Assembly: GCA_022825925.1 (NCBI GenBank)
Contig: JAJDVW010000162.1
Coordinates: 1-64,000, forward strand
Source of the DNA: Pseudomonadales bacterium
GTDB taxonomy: Bacteria > Pseudomonadota > Gammaproteobacteria > Pseudomonadales > Azotimanducaceae
DNA length: 64,000 nucleotides
Reading direction: 5' to 3'
The notes under the pieces were generated by a model. It worked only from the letters and a program-made list of their open reading frames with translations, ran no database searches and was not told the DNA's origin. A program made the position numbers and the translations under genes. Positions 33,173-42,004 of this stretch are shown in pieces. The number at the start of each line of letters is the position of its first letter. Positions within the stretch are counted from its first letter, which is position 1.

Positions 33173-34318
33173 CTACCCGACCTCCTCCTCGCCTGTCGGG
33201 CCGGCGTGTATGACATCAGTGACTCGGGGACTCAACAGCCGCCAACGCTGGCCGGCACGCTCCAGATCTCCCTTCAATACAATGGGTGCCTTCTCCTTGT
33301 GAGCCTGAATTGCGCGGTCGTAATCCGATTGCGTCAGCGCGGCCGTGACCGATCGCGGCGCGCCATCGACCGACGTGTCTAGGCTGATCGTCCCGGCGTC
33401 CTGTCCCTCCCCACGCTTCAAAAGGCGCACAAAGCCGAACAACCGAGTTTCGGGTTGTGGCTCACGGTCGCGGAATGACGCGGCGGCTTGACGTAGGATT
33501 GGTGAGTCTCCCTCAGCGAAACCAACAACTCGCCTCTCCGGCTCGACCGGCCAAGTCCTAGCCCAAGCCACAGTGACATCGATGGTTGGGAATTGCCCAA
33601 TCACCTTGACCAAGGCGTCACATAGATTGGCACTTACGCCTTTCTCGACGGCTCCAGCAAAGGCCGATCCGTCTCCTCCCGCAGTCATTTCCGTGGCGCT
33701 CCGAACCGCCAAGAGCGCTTCCGTGAGACGCCTCGTAACCCGCCTCTCTATCGGGAAGTCGGCCAAGTCATCGTCTTCGTTGAACAGATTGGTCTGCATC
33801 GGCGGAGGCACTGGGGGTGTCAGCAAAGTCACGACGAAACTGCCGTGCTCGGTCTGGCCTAGGCGAACGCGGTTCACTAACTCCGTGGCGTCGCGGTTGG
33901 CCCCGGCACGATAAAGAGGGCGTGGCTCCCACAACGAACACGCCGCCGCCAGCAACAGATCCCGCGCGCCCCGCACCAGTTCTACCCCTTCGTTGACGCT
34001 CAGGCTACCGCTATCAGCATTCGTTACTCGAACACGCACGACATCCCGGTCGGCTGTAATCAAGTCGCGATAGAGCGAGAGTTCGTCGCGCTCCGCTACC
34101 TGGGCGAAGATCTCAATCAGCCGAGACACAACGCTGGGGTAGTCTGCCAACAGCTGAGTTCTCGGCACGATCACCTCGGGGATGTGCTCTCCAACGTACA
34201 CGTCGGAGTGTTCGCCATACGACTCGAGCTTGGTCCAACCAGCTGCTCGGGCGTACGCCGCGAGGGCTGTAGGCGAGACCGCCTGCAAAGCACTCGAGTC
34301 TCGGATCTCGACCTTCAC
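33173..34318 (-). CDS. Conserved protein of unknown function, partner of the DUF4365 protein
   Basis: A 381-residue soluble protein with no domain I can name firmly. It starts at a GTG that overlaps the stop of the DUF4365 gene (GTGA), so the two are translationally coupled. The N-terminal region has ALAAYARAAGWTKLESYGEH, VIVPRTQLLADYPSVVSRLI and ELSLYRDLITADRDVVRVR. The middle has GARDLLLAAACS and RVRLGQTEHGSFVVTLLTP. The C-terminal part is strand-rich (SVTAALTQSDYDRAIQAHKE, IVLKGDLERAGQRWRL) and could be an OB-like ligand- or nucleic-acid-binding domain. Base composition is clearly less GC-rich than the neighbours, suggesting horizontal acquisition. Role in anti-phage defence is a guess from the partner. 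Confidence 0.85.
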   Translation of the reverse strand: MKVEIRDSSALQAVSPTALAAYARAAGWTKLESYGEHSDVYVGEHIPEVIVPRTQLLADYPSVVSRLIEIFAQVAERDELSLYRDLITADRDVVRVRVTNADSGSLSVNEGVELVRGARDLLLAAACSLWEPRPLYRAGANRDATELVNRVRLGQTEHGSFVVTLLTPPVPPPMQTNLFNEDDDLADFPIERRVTRRLTEALLAVRSATEMTAGGDGSAFAGAVEKGVSANLCDALVKVIGQFPTIDVTVAWARTWPVEPERRVVGFAEGDSPILRQAAASFRDREPQPETRLFGFVRLLKRGEGQDAGTISLDTSVDGAPRSVTAALTQSDYDRAIQAHKEKAPIVLKGDLERAGQRWRLLSPRVTDVIHAGPTGEEEVG

Positions 34319-34815
34319 GTGACGGCGCCTCTTCTCGACCGTTCCATCAGAGCCCCTAGATTCTCGACGTCGAAGACGTTCTCCGTAGGAATGCCAACCG
34401 TGACGGACACACGATTGTCCGTTTCCGCCCATCCGTGCAGGCTCAGCCAGTAGGCGCGTCTCCGCAGCACCAACTCACAAGCCGTCATGGTCATCCACTC
34501 ACTCTCGTCGTCCGGTAAGTCGAGCACGACGAGCACGCGCGGCGTTTGAACGTCCAAACGCAACAAGTCGTAGTTGCGGCGCTTTAGCGCGAACCTATGC
34601 TGTCCACCTTGCGAAGCCGACAGATTGCGCGTCGCCTTTAGCTGCAGGTCTATCGCGGGTCGCATCGCGCCCCCTGCATGTACACGCAAGTCCACCCCGT
34701 CCCTGTCCATGGACATCTCAGAAGTCACGTATCCTGCGGAAGCCGCTACAGCCTGAGCATAGGCTCGCGACAGTGCCTCCGCGCGATCCTCGCTTGTCAG
34801 CAATGCGTCGTTCAT
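34315..34815 (-). CDS. DUF4365 (PD-(D/E)XK-like) domain protein
   Basis: A 166-residue protein from the ATG at 34815. The central part, DGVDLRVHAGG then PAIDLQLKAT, is the DUF4365 signature: an acidic residue on one strand and a (D)xQxK strand, a variant of the PD-(D/E)XK nuclease core. FALKRRNYDLLR and TPRVLVVLDLPDDESEW followed by LRRRAYWLSL are also typical of this domain. It may cut or bind nucleic acid. It is the first gene of a two-gene cassette of lower GC content. The open frame extends upstream past the ATG but loses protein-like character. Confidence 0.85.
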   Translation of the reverse strand: MNDALLTSEDRAEALSRAYAQAVAASAGYVTSEMSMDRDGVDLRVHAGGAMRPAIDLQLKATRNLSASQGGQHRFALKRRNYDLLRLDVQTPRVLVVLDLPDDESEWMTMTACELVLRRRAYWLSLHGWAETDNRVSVTVGIPTENVFDVENLGALMERSRRGAVT

Positions 34816-35270
34816 CGTCAAAGCCAAGAACGCCGTTGCGTCAACCTGGGCTGCGCCAGCTCCTCGCATGAACCGACCGCAAACGCCCGGCGAGTACCGT
34901 CGACTAGGACTCGGACATCCACTTAGCTCCCCATTCAGGAAACCGCCAAGAGCGACTTGGCGGCACCGAAGCGCCGAGTCAAATCCACCTGACGATAGCC
35001 GCTGGACTCCATCGGCCGCGGTGCGGCGTGGCGTCCGACCTCGCCCCACGCATCGTCCTGCGGAGGAGGTTCTATCGAATCGCCCGCGTATCGGAGTCTC
35101 GATGCTTGGCCCGTTTCGCCCTTTTGCGACTCCCATCACCCTTGCCTGCGAGGAATCCACCCGACAAGCCCGAGGTCGCCTAGTGTACCGGCTTCGATTG
35201 AGTGTCGGGAAACCCCTTTACACCGCAAGCCCGCACGCAACTGAGATCGACTGCGCGGCCTATGTCGACG
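34816..35270. other. Gene-free spacer, lower GC
   Basis: About 455 bases between the DUF4365 cassette and the TPR gene. Frames exist on both strands but none has recognisable protein character. It presumably holds the cassette promoter and possibly one junction of an acquired segment; no repeat or attachment site was recognised. Confidence 0.5.
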
Positions 35271-35816
35271 TCAATGCACCGTGTGCCGGACTTTTCGCCG
35301 GAGCGTCGCCACGACACGCTTGACGTCCCCGAGGTGCGGATCGATCACGAGCAGCCGCTCGAAAGCCAGCAGCGCCGAGGACTCGTCTCCCGCTCGCAGG
35401 CATATCTGACCGAGGCCGCCGAGCGCCCCGAAGTGGCGCGGCTCCCGTTCGAGCGTGCAGGCGATGTCGTCCAGGCTCTTGCCGTCCCGGTTCTCCATGA
35501 AGCGTAGCGTGGCGCGCTTGTTCCACGCTTCCGCCCACTCGGGCCAGCGGCCGACCATCGCGTCGAGGGTCGCGCCCGCGTCGCGCAGCTTGCCCTTCTC
35601 CATCGCGTTCACTGCACTGCGCAGGGCGCGCACGGCCGCCTCCTCCGGGTGCGAACACCAGATTTCCCAGATGCGCTGGGTGGCGCGGCGCCGCTCCCCC
35701 GCGTCTTCCACGAGGAGCCGCCGGAACAGCGTGTCGAGCTCCGGCGTGTCCACGGGGGCCTCCGCGTTCATGGCGGCGAGGGCGAACTGGATCCGTGTGC
35801 CGAGGGGTTCGAGCAT
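35271..35816 (-). CDS. TPR-type repeat protein
   Basis: A 181-residue helical protein starting at the ATG at 35816. The N-terminal part (PELDTLFRRLLVEDAGERRR) is followed by helix pairs with tetratricopeptide spacing: ALRSAVNAMEKGKLRDAGAT, WPEWAEAWNKRATLRF, LEREPRHFGALGGLGQICLR and ESSALLAFERLLVIDPH. Such proteins are scaffolds for protein contacts. There is no clear signal peptide, so it is probably cytoplasmic. No partner can be inferred; it is not obviously in an operon. Confidence 0.85.
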   Translation of the reverse strand: MLEPLGTRIQFALAAMNAEAPVDTPELDTLFRRLLVEDAGERRRATQRIWEIWCSHPEEAAVRALRSAVNAMEKGKLRDAGATLDAMVGRWPEWAEAWNKRATLRFMENRDGKSLDDIACTLEREPRHFGALGGLGQICLRAGDESSALLAFERLLVIDPHLGDVKRVVATLRRKVRHTVH

Positions 35817-35869
35817 GGCGGCTCATGGTACAACCGCCGGCGGTCGTTCCACGGGAGCCGTTCCCTGAA

Positions 35870-36047
35870 GCCATACCGTGTACGTCGAGCCGCGGTTGGT
35901 CGTGGAGATCCTCTGCAACGAGGTCCAGACCAGTCCCCACTACCCCGCCGGCCTCGCGCTGCGCTTCGCGCGGGTCAAGCGCTACCGGACGGACAAGTCC
36001 GCGGAGGGCGCGGACACCCTGGACGCGGTCCGCATGCTGCAGAGGGC
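35870..36047 (+). pseudogene. C-terminal scrap of an ATP-dependent DNA ligase
   Basis: The frame reads VEPRLVVEILCNEVQTSPHY, then PAGLALRFARVKRYRTDKS and GADTLDAVRMLQ. This is the end of the OB-fold domain of ATP-dependent DNA ligases, which typically runs 'VEV.F.EIQ.SP.Y..G.ALRF.R....R.DK...EADT...'. Only about 55 residues remain, with neither the nucleotidyltransferase core nor the KxDG lysine. The scrap runs into the 3' end of the convergent PQQ dehydrogenase gene. It is a dead fragment, perhaps left by a deletion or an inserted segment. Confidence 0.75.
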
Positions 36048-37895
36048 TCAGCGCTCCGGCAGCCTGAAGGCCAGCAGCACGTTGCCGGGCATCTGGCCGA
36101 ACAGCGCGTAGCCGGATTGCACGAACAGCATGTCGCCTGCGACCTGCATGCCCGGGTTGTCGATGGCGCCGCCGTGGGCGTCGACACCGTTCACCGTATC
36201 GAACGGCCGCACGGTGTCGTATGACCACAGGATCGCGCCGTCGGCGAGCGAGAAGGCGTACGCCGTGCCGTCGAGCGACGCCGCGAACGCGAGTTGCGCC
36301 GTGGCGCTCGCCGCCGCCGAGAAGCCGTAGAAGAAGGAACACTCCGGCCATGCCTGTCCAGCGCCCCGCGGCGACCCCTCGAGTTCGCAGCCCCGTTCCG
36401 CCGCGTGCGACCAGGCCACCTCGCCCGTGGCCAGGTCAAGCGCGTAAACGCCCGGCCTTGGCGTATAGCGTGGGAGCGGGAACTCCGGATCCGCGATCGG
36501 CACCACCACGCGGCCGCCCGACACGGCGATGCCCCAGTGCACGCCGCCCAGCGCGGTGCCGTCGCTGAGCCGGGTCTGCCAGAGGACCGAACCGTCGTCG
36601 GCGTCGAGGGCGTGGACGACGCCGGACTTCTGTCCCGCGACAAGCATGTCCCGGCCGTCCGGCAGCCGAGTGAGCACCGGCGTGGCCCCGAAGTCGAAGT
36701 CCGGTCCGTCCTCCTTCGGGCAGCTCGGCCCCCTGCGGAAGCCGCAGGCCATGTTGAAGGCGTCCCCGGCCGTGGCCTGGAAGCTCCAGGCGATCTCGCC
36801 GGTGTGCATGTCGAGGGCGACGATGGCGTCGGACAATTCCGTCGCCGGCGTTGACGTGTTCTCTCCCGTCCCGACGTAGACCCGCCCGCGCTGCGCGTCC
36901 ACCGTCGGCGTGGTCCAGACGGCGGCGCCCGACGGTCCCCACATCTGTGTCCCCACGTCACTCCTGTAGGTCTTCTCGGCCGGCGTCGTCATGCGCGTCG
37001 TCCAGCGGATCTCCCCCGTCGCCGCATCGAGCGCGCGCACGGCCCCGTGGCTCTTGCAGCATTCGTACTCGGGGTTCTGGGCGAGCGCGACGCCGAATGC
37101 CGACACCGGCACGAACAGCGTCCCTTCGTGCTGCGCGATGCCGCCGGTGAGCATGGACGCGTCGAAGAGGCCAACCTCTCGCGTCCAGATCGGCTCGCCC
37201 GTCAGCGCATCCACCGCGTGCACCGTGGTGCCCACATCGCCGAAGAAGAGCGCGGCGCGCCGCCCCGCATTGCCGAGCGACAGCGGCGTACGCAGGGGCG
37301 TCCCGGCAGCGTGGCGCCACTTCGTGCAGCCGGTGTTCCTGTCGAGCGCGAAGACGTGGCCGCTGACGGCCGCCACGAACACCGTGTCGGACGTGACGAC
37401 GGGGTGGGAACGTCCCTCGGCCACGTCCGGCAGGCCGAAGGCCCAGGCCAACTCGAGACGCCCGACGTTCGCCGCGTCGATCACGGTGTCTTCCTGGAAG
37501 CGCGTGTTCGCCGGGTCGAAACCCCAGCCCGGGACGGTCGCGTCCAGCGTGATCGCCCGGTCCGCGCACGTGGCCACCTCCGCGGCGTCGCCGCCCGAGT
37601 CGCCCGCGACGAACGCGACCAGCGCCCCGAACTCCTCGCGCCCGAGCCCCCGCGCATGTTCGCGCATCTTGCCCCGCGTGACCGCGAACCGTATCTGGCC
37701 GTAGCTCATGCGCCGCATGGCGTCGAGCGCCGGGCCCATGTCCTTGCCCTGGGCGGTGTGGCAGGGCGCGCACCGGGCCTGGTAGGCGGCTTCGCCCGGA
37801 GCCGCCGGCGGCGTCTCCCCGCCGGCCGGTCCGGCGGCGTACGCGAGCGCGGCACACGCGGTCAACGTCCGCAGGCGGAACGGAACAAGCGGCAT
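36048..37895 (-). CDS. Cytochrome c-PQQ beta-propeller dehydrogenase, periplasmic
   Basis: A 615-residue exported protein. After the signal peptide comes a small cytochrome c domain with CAPCH at residues 42-46, then a PQQ-type propeller with repeated W-motif blades (GHVFALDRNTGCTKWRHAAG, ALTGEPIWTREVG, ALDLATGEVAWSHAAERG). The order, haem first and propeller second, is like polyvinyl-alcohol dehydrogenases and some quinohemoprotein alcohol dehydrogenases, and opposite to the protein at 54700. It probably oxidises an alcohol and passes electrons to the respiratory chain. PQQ binding is inferred from the fold; substrate unknown. The ATG at 37895 is used; divergent from yejA. Confidence 0.88.
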   Translation of the reverse strand: MPLVPFRLRTLTACAALAYAAGPAGGETPPAAPGEAAYQARCAPCHTAQGKDMGPALDAMRRMSYGQIRFAVTRGKMREHARGLGREEFGALVAFVAGDSGGDAAEVATCADRAITLDATVPGWGFDPANTRFQEDTVIDAANVGRLELAWAFGLPDVAEGRSHPVVTSDTVFVAAVSGHVFALDRNTGCTKWRHAAGTPLRTPLSLGNAGRRAALFFGDVGTTVHAVDALTGEPIWTREVGLFDASMLTGGIAQHEGTLFVPVSAFGVALAQNPEYECCKSHGAVRALDAATGEIRWTTRMTTPAEKTYRSDVGTQMWGPSGAAVWTTPTVDAQRGRVYVGTGENTSTPATELSDAIVALDMHTGEIAWSFQATAGDAFNMACGFRRGPSCPKEDGPDFDFGATPVLTRLPDGRDMLVAGQKSGVVHALDADDGSVLWQTRLSDGTALGGVHWGIAVSGGRVVVPIADPEFPLPRYTPRPGVYALDLATGEVAWSHAAERGCELEGSPRGAGQAWPECSFFYGFSAAASATAQLAFAASLDGTAYAFSLADGAILWSYDTVRPFDTVNGVDAHGGAIDNPGMQVAGDMLFVQSGYALFGQMPGNVLLAFRLPER

Positions 37896-37965
37896 CGGGA
37901 GGACCGGTCGGAGGACCGGCGCATTCTACGCGTTCCCGCCGCCCCCGGTGGTAGCATCGGGCGGG

Positions 37966-39807
37966 ATGACGGCATCACGGCGTAGCGCGATCGTGCTCGC
38001 CGCACTCCTCGGGGCGGCGACGCAGGCCGTCGAGTACTCCCACGGACTTTCCTACATCGAGCCGCTGAAGTACCCGCCGGACTTCACCCATTTCGATTTC
38101 GTCAATCCCGACGCCCCGAAGGGCGGGACCCTGCGCCTGCCGCAGATGGGCACCTTCGACAACTTCAACTACATCACCGAGAAGGGGCGCGACGTCGAGG
38201 GCCTGGAGAACCTCCTCCACGACCGGCTGATGGAGGAGTCCAAGGACGAGCCGGCAAGCTGGTACGGACGCCTGGCCGACGGTATCGCCGTCGATCCGGA
38301 CTATCGCTGGGTGCAGTTTCGTCTGAACCGTAGCGCGCGCTGGCACGACGGAGCGCCGCTCACGGCGCGCGACGTGGCGTTCACGTTCCACGCGATGCAG
38401 GAACACAGCGCCGTCTACTACAAGACCGCCCTGCTCGACCTCGACCGCGTGGAGATCGTCTCCGACAACGAGGTGCGCTTCGTCACGCGCGAGGGCCGGC
38501 GGCGCAATCCGCTGCTGCCCTTCGTGTACGCCTCGTTCCGCATCTTCCCCGAGCATTACTGGAGCGGACGGGACATCGGCAAGACCACGGTGGAACCACC
38601 CCTCGGCAGCGGGCCCTACCGGATCGCCGGGTTCGACTTCGGCCGCTCGGTCACCTACGAGCGCGTGGACGACTACTGGGGCGCGGACCTCCCCACCATG
38701 AAGGGGCGCTTCAACTTCGACCGGGTCAAGTACGACTACTTCCGCGACGAGCACATCATGCTGGAGGCCCACAAGGCGGACATCATCGACGTCCGCCAGG
38801 AGACGGTATCCAAGAACTGGGCCACGCAGTACGACTTCCCCGCCGTGCGCGCCGGGCTCTTCAAGCGCGAACTCCTCCACATCACGCGGCCGTGGGGGCT
38901 GTGGTGGCCGACTTTCTGGAACATGGACCGGGCACGCTTCCAGGACGCCCGGGTGCGCGAGGCGCTCTGGCTGCTGTACGACTTCGCCTACATCAACCGC
39001 GTGATCCTGTTCGGCTTCTACGACCACGGTCACAGCTTCTTCCACAATTCGAAGATGGCCCAGTCGGGACTCCCCTCGGAGGACGAACTCGAACTCCTCG
39101 AACCCTTCCGCGACCAGTTGCCGGAGCGTCTGTTCACCGAACCCTTCCGGGCGCCGCCGTCGACGGGCTTCGGCTACAGCCGGGACAACATGGAGCGGGC
39201 CATCGCCCTGTTCCGCGAGGCCGGCTGGGCGATCGACGACGGCGTGATGCGCAACGTCGAGACCGGCGAGCCCTTCACCGTCGACTTCGTCTTCGTCGCC
39301 GCCACGACCCTGCGCGCGTACATGCCGTACCTCCATGCCCTGAACCGCGTCGGCATCGAGACCACGGGCCGCGCGCCGGAAAACTCCAACTGGCTGTACC
39401 GCATGCGCACGGGTGCGTTCGACTCCGGGGTGCAGGTGTACATACCCGCCAACACCCCGGGCTTCGAACTCGAGGCCCGCTTCGGCAGCGCCGCGGCTGA
39501 CGCGGACTACAGCCTGAACTGGCCCAACATCCGCGACCCCGTCCTCGACGCACTCATCGGGAAGGTGCAGGCCGCCGACAACGGGCGCGACTTCTACGCG
39601 GCCACCCGCGCCTTCGACCGCGTGCTGCTGTGGCGCTTCTACTTCGTCCCCGGCATGGCGCAGCCCGGCTTTCGGCTCGTCTACTGGGACAAGTTCGGCA
39701 TCCCCGAGAGCGGCCCGCTGCTGCATCCGCAGTTCACCGAGAACTGGTGGTGGAACGAAGAGAAGGCGCGCCACGTCGCCGACGGGATCGCGCGGCTCGG
39801 GGACTGA
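37966..39807 (+). CDS. yejA: Periplasmic oligopeptide-binding protein, YejA-like
   Basis: A 613-residue extracellular solute-binding protein of family 5. The ATG at 37966 gives a signal peptide (IVLAALLGAATQAVEYSH). Typical segments are NPDAPKGGTLRLPQMGTFDN, LHDRLMEESKDEPASWYGRL, DGAPLTARDVAFTFHAMQEH, and VKYDYFRDEHIMLEAHKAD. The length and the 'RDVAFTF' motif match YejA-type binding proteins for peptide and microcin C-like ligands. It overlaps yejB by TGATG, so the three genes form one unit. A 12-base tandem duplication (GGAGGACCGG) lies in the short spacer before it. Confidence 0.9.
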   Translation: MTASRRSAIVLAALLGAATQAVEYSHGLSYIEPLKYPPDFTHFDFVNPDAPKGGTLRLPQMGTFDNFNYITEKGRDVEGLENLLHDRLMEESKDEPASWYGRLADGIAVDPDYRWVQFRLNRSARWHDGAPLTARDVAFTFHAMQEHSAVYYKTALLDLDRVEIVSDNEVRFVTREGRRRNPLLPFVYASFRIFPEHYWSGRDIGKTTVEPPLGSGPYRIAGFDFGRSVTYERVDDYWGADLPTMKGRFNFDRVKYDYFRDEHIMLEAHKADIIDVRQETVSKNWATQYDFPAVRAGLFKRELLHITRPWGLWWPTFWNMDRARFQDARVREALWLLYDFAYINRVILFGFYDHGHSFFHNSKMAQSGLPSEDELELLEPFRDQLPERLFTEPFRAPPSTGFGYSRDNMERAIALFREAGWAIDDGVMRNVETGEPFTVDFVFVAATTLRAYMPYLHALNRVGIETTGRAPENSNWLYRMRTGAFDSGVQVYIPANTPGFELEARFGSAAADADYSLNWPNIRDPVLDALIGKVQAADNGRDFYAATRAFDRVLLWRFYFVPGMAQPGFRLVYWDKFGIPESGPLLHPQFTENWWWNEEKARHVADGIARLGD

Positions 39808-40889
39808 TGGGCCGCTACATCCTCCGCCGTCTGGCACTGATCGTGCCCACGCTACTCGGCATCGTCCTCGTCAACTTCGTGATCGTGCAGTTCGCGCCGG
39901 GAGGGCCCATCGAGCAGATCATCGCGACCGTCACGGCCGGGCAGATGTCGGCCACCGCCGGCATCAGCGGCGGCGGCGACACGGCGAGCCTGCAGAGCGC
40001 GGCCACCGAGAGCACGGCAGCAAGCTACGGCCTCGACCCCGAACTCCTGGCGGACCTCGAGCGGCAGTTCGGTTTCGACCGACCCGCCCACGAGCGCTTC
40101 CTCGCGATGCTCTGGAACTACCTGCGGTTCGACTTCGGCACGAGCTACTTCCAGGACCGCCCGGTGGTGGATCTGGTGATCGAGCGCCTGCCGGTCTCGA
40201 TCTCGCTGGGGCTCTGGTCGCTGCTCCTGATCTACGGCATCTCCATCCCGCTCGGCATCGCCAAGGCGGTGCGCGACGGCTCGCGGTTCGACATCTGGAC
40301 GAGCACCGTCATCTTCGTCGGCTACGCGGTGCCGGGGTTCCTGTTCGCGATCCTCCTCATCGTCGTCTTCGCCGGGGGCAACTACTTCGACATCTTCCCC
40401 CTGCGGGGGCTCGTCTCGGACAACTGGAGCGAGCTCTCCTGGCCCGACCGCATCGCGGACTACTTCTGGCACCTGACGCTGCCGATCGTCTCGCTCACCA
40501 TCGGCGGCTTCGCGACGCTCACGATGCTGACCAAGAACTCCTTCCTCGAGGAGATCGGCAAGCAGTTCGTGCTGACGGCGCGGGCCAAGGGCCTCGCGGA
40601 GAACCGCGTGCTCTACGGGCACATCTTCCGCAACGCCATGCTGATCGTCATCGCCGGGTTTCCGGCCGCCTTCGTCGGCATCCTCTTCACGGGATCGCTC
40701 CTGATCGAGGTGATCTTCTCCCTCGACGGCATCGGGCTCCTCTCCTACGAGGCGGTCGTGAAACGCGACTATCCGATCCTGTTCGCGACGGTGTTCGTGT
40801 TCAGCCTGATCGGCCTCGTCATGCACCTGATCGGCGACCTGACCTACGTGCTGGTCGATCCCCGCATCGACTTCGAGACGCGCGAATGA
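39807..40889 (+). CDS. yejB: Peptide ABC transporter permease, YejB-like
   Basis: A 360-residue inner-membrane permease that starts at the ATG overlapping the yejA stop. The first helix is YILRRLALIVPTLLGIVLVN, followed by QFAPGGPIEQII. The EAA-type loop reads LTARAKGLAENRVLYGHIFR, with the AKG core. The length and the extra periplasmic insertion after helix 1 (MSATAGISGGGDTASLQSAA) are as in YejB. The last codons overlap the yejE start (ATGA). Confidence 0.93.
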   Translation: MGRYILRRLALIVPTLLGIVLVNFVIVQFAPGGPIEQIIATVTAGQMSATAGISGGGDTASLQSAATESTAASYGLDPELLADLERQFGFDRPAHERFLAMLWNYLRFDFGTSYFQDRPVVDLVIERLPVSISLGLWSLLLIYGISIPLGIAKAVRDGSRFDIWTSTVIFVGYAVPGFLFAILLIVVFAGGNYFDIFPLRGLVSDNWSELSWPDRIADYFWHLTLPIVSLTIGGFATLTMLTKNSFLEEIGKQFVLTARAKGLAENRVLYGHIFRNAMLIVIAGFPAAFVGILFTGSLLIEVIFSLDGIGLLSYEAVVKRDYPILFATVFVFSLIGLVMHLIGDLTYVLVDPRIDFETRE

Positions 40890-41932
40890 GCCCGCTCGGA
40901 CGACGCCGCTGGGCCAACTTCAAGGGCAACCGACGCGGTTGGTACTCGCTGTGGGTGTTCGCGGTGCTGTTCGGGCTGTCGCTCATCGCCGAAGTGATCG
41001 CGAACGACAAGCCCATCGTGCTCTACCTGGACGGGGCGCTGCACTTTCCCGCCTTCACGCACGTGAGCGAGGTCGAGCTCGGCGGCACGCTGCCCATCGA
41101 GGCGGACTACACCGACCCCTTCGTCCAGGACCTGATCGAGCGGCTCGGCGGCTGGTCCATCGACCCGCCCATTCCCTACAGCTACGACACGATCGATCTC
41201 TACATCGAATCCGGGGCGCCGGCGCCCCCGTCGGCGCGCCACTGGCTCGGTACGGACGACGGGGCCAAGGATGTCCTGGCGCGCCTCATCTACGGGTTCC
41301 GCCTGTCGGTCTCCTTCGGCATCGCCCTGACCTTCTTCGCCTCGATCATCGGCGTCACCATCGGCGCCGTGCAGGGGTACTTCGGCGGCGCCATCGACCT
41401 CGCCGGGCAGCGGGTCGTGGAGATCTGGGCCGGCCTCCCGATCCTGCTCGTGCTCATCATCCTCGCGAGCATCTTCGAGCCGCACGTCTTCCTGCTGCTC
41501 GCCATCCTGATCGCATTCAGCTGGATGACGCTGGTCTCGGTCGTCCGGGCCGAGTTCCTGCGCGCCCGCAACTTCGACTACGTGCGCGCCGCGCGCAGCC
41601 TCGGCGTATCGAACTTCACGATCATGCGCCGCCACGTGCTGCCGAACGCCACCGTCGCCGCCCTCACGTTCCTGCCGTTCATCCTGTGCGGAGCGGTCAC
41701 GACGCTCACCGCCCTCGACTTCCTGGGGTTCGGCCTGCCCGTCGGTTCGCCCTCCCTCGGAGAACTGCTCCAGCAGGGGAAGAGCAACCTGCAGGCGCCC
41801 TGGCTCGGACTCACGGGCTTCTTCACCCTGGCGGTGATGCTGTGCCTGCTGATCTTCGTCGGCGAGGCGGTGCGGGACGCATTCGACCCGCGGCGGGCGA
41901 CGCAGACGACCAAGCCCGATCCATTGACCTGA
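40886..41932 (+). CDS. yejE: Peptide ABC transporter permease, YejE-like
   Basis: A 348-residue permease. The N-terminus (RRRWANFKGNRRGWYSLWVF) is the cytoplasmic segment of OppC/YejE proteins, followed by a long periplasmic loop with DPPIPYSYDTIDLYIE and HWLGTDDGAKDVLARLIYGF. The EAA loop is VRAARSLGVSNFTIMRRHVL. An ATPase gene (yejF) would be expected next, but the strand ends 72 bases before a convergent gene, so the transporter must use an ATPase encoded elsewhere. Confidence 0.93.
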   Translation: MSPLGRRRWANFKGNRRGWYSLWVFAVLFGLSLIAEVIANDKPIVLYLDGALHFPAFTHVSEVELGGTLPIEADYTDPFVQDLIERLGGWSIDPPIPYSYDTIDLYIESGAPAPPSARHWLGTDDGAKDVLARLIYGFRLSVSFGIALTFFASIIGVTIGAVQGYFGGAIDLAGQRVVEIWAGLPILLVLIILASIFEPHVFLLLAILIAFSWMTLVSVVRAEFLRARNFDYVRAARSLGVSNFTIMRRHVLPNATVAALTFLPFILCGAVTTLTALDFLGFGLPVGSPSLGELLQQGKSNLQAPWLGLTGFFTLAVMLCLLIFVGEAVRDAFDPRRATQTTKPDPLT

Positions 41933-42004
41933 CCAGCGATCGCGTTTCCGGCCGCGCGCGGTCGCCGCTCCGGACCATCGTCGCAGCGCGCGCGGCAACC
42001 CGCC

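Noticed and set aside
37975..39837. 620-codon minus-strand frame over yejA
   Set aside because: Antisense shadow of the binding-protein gene; no domain pattern, and the codon composition mirrors the real frame.
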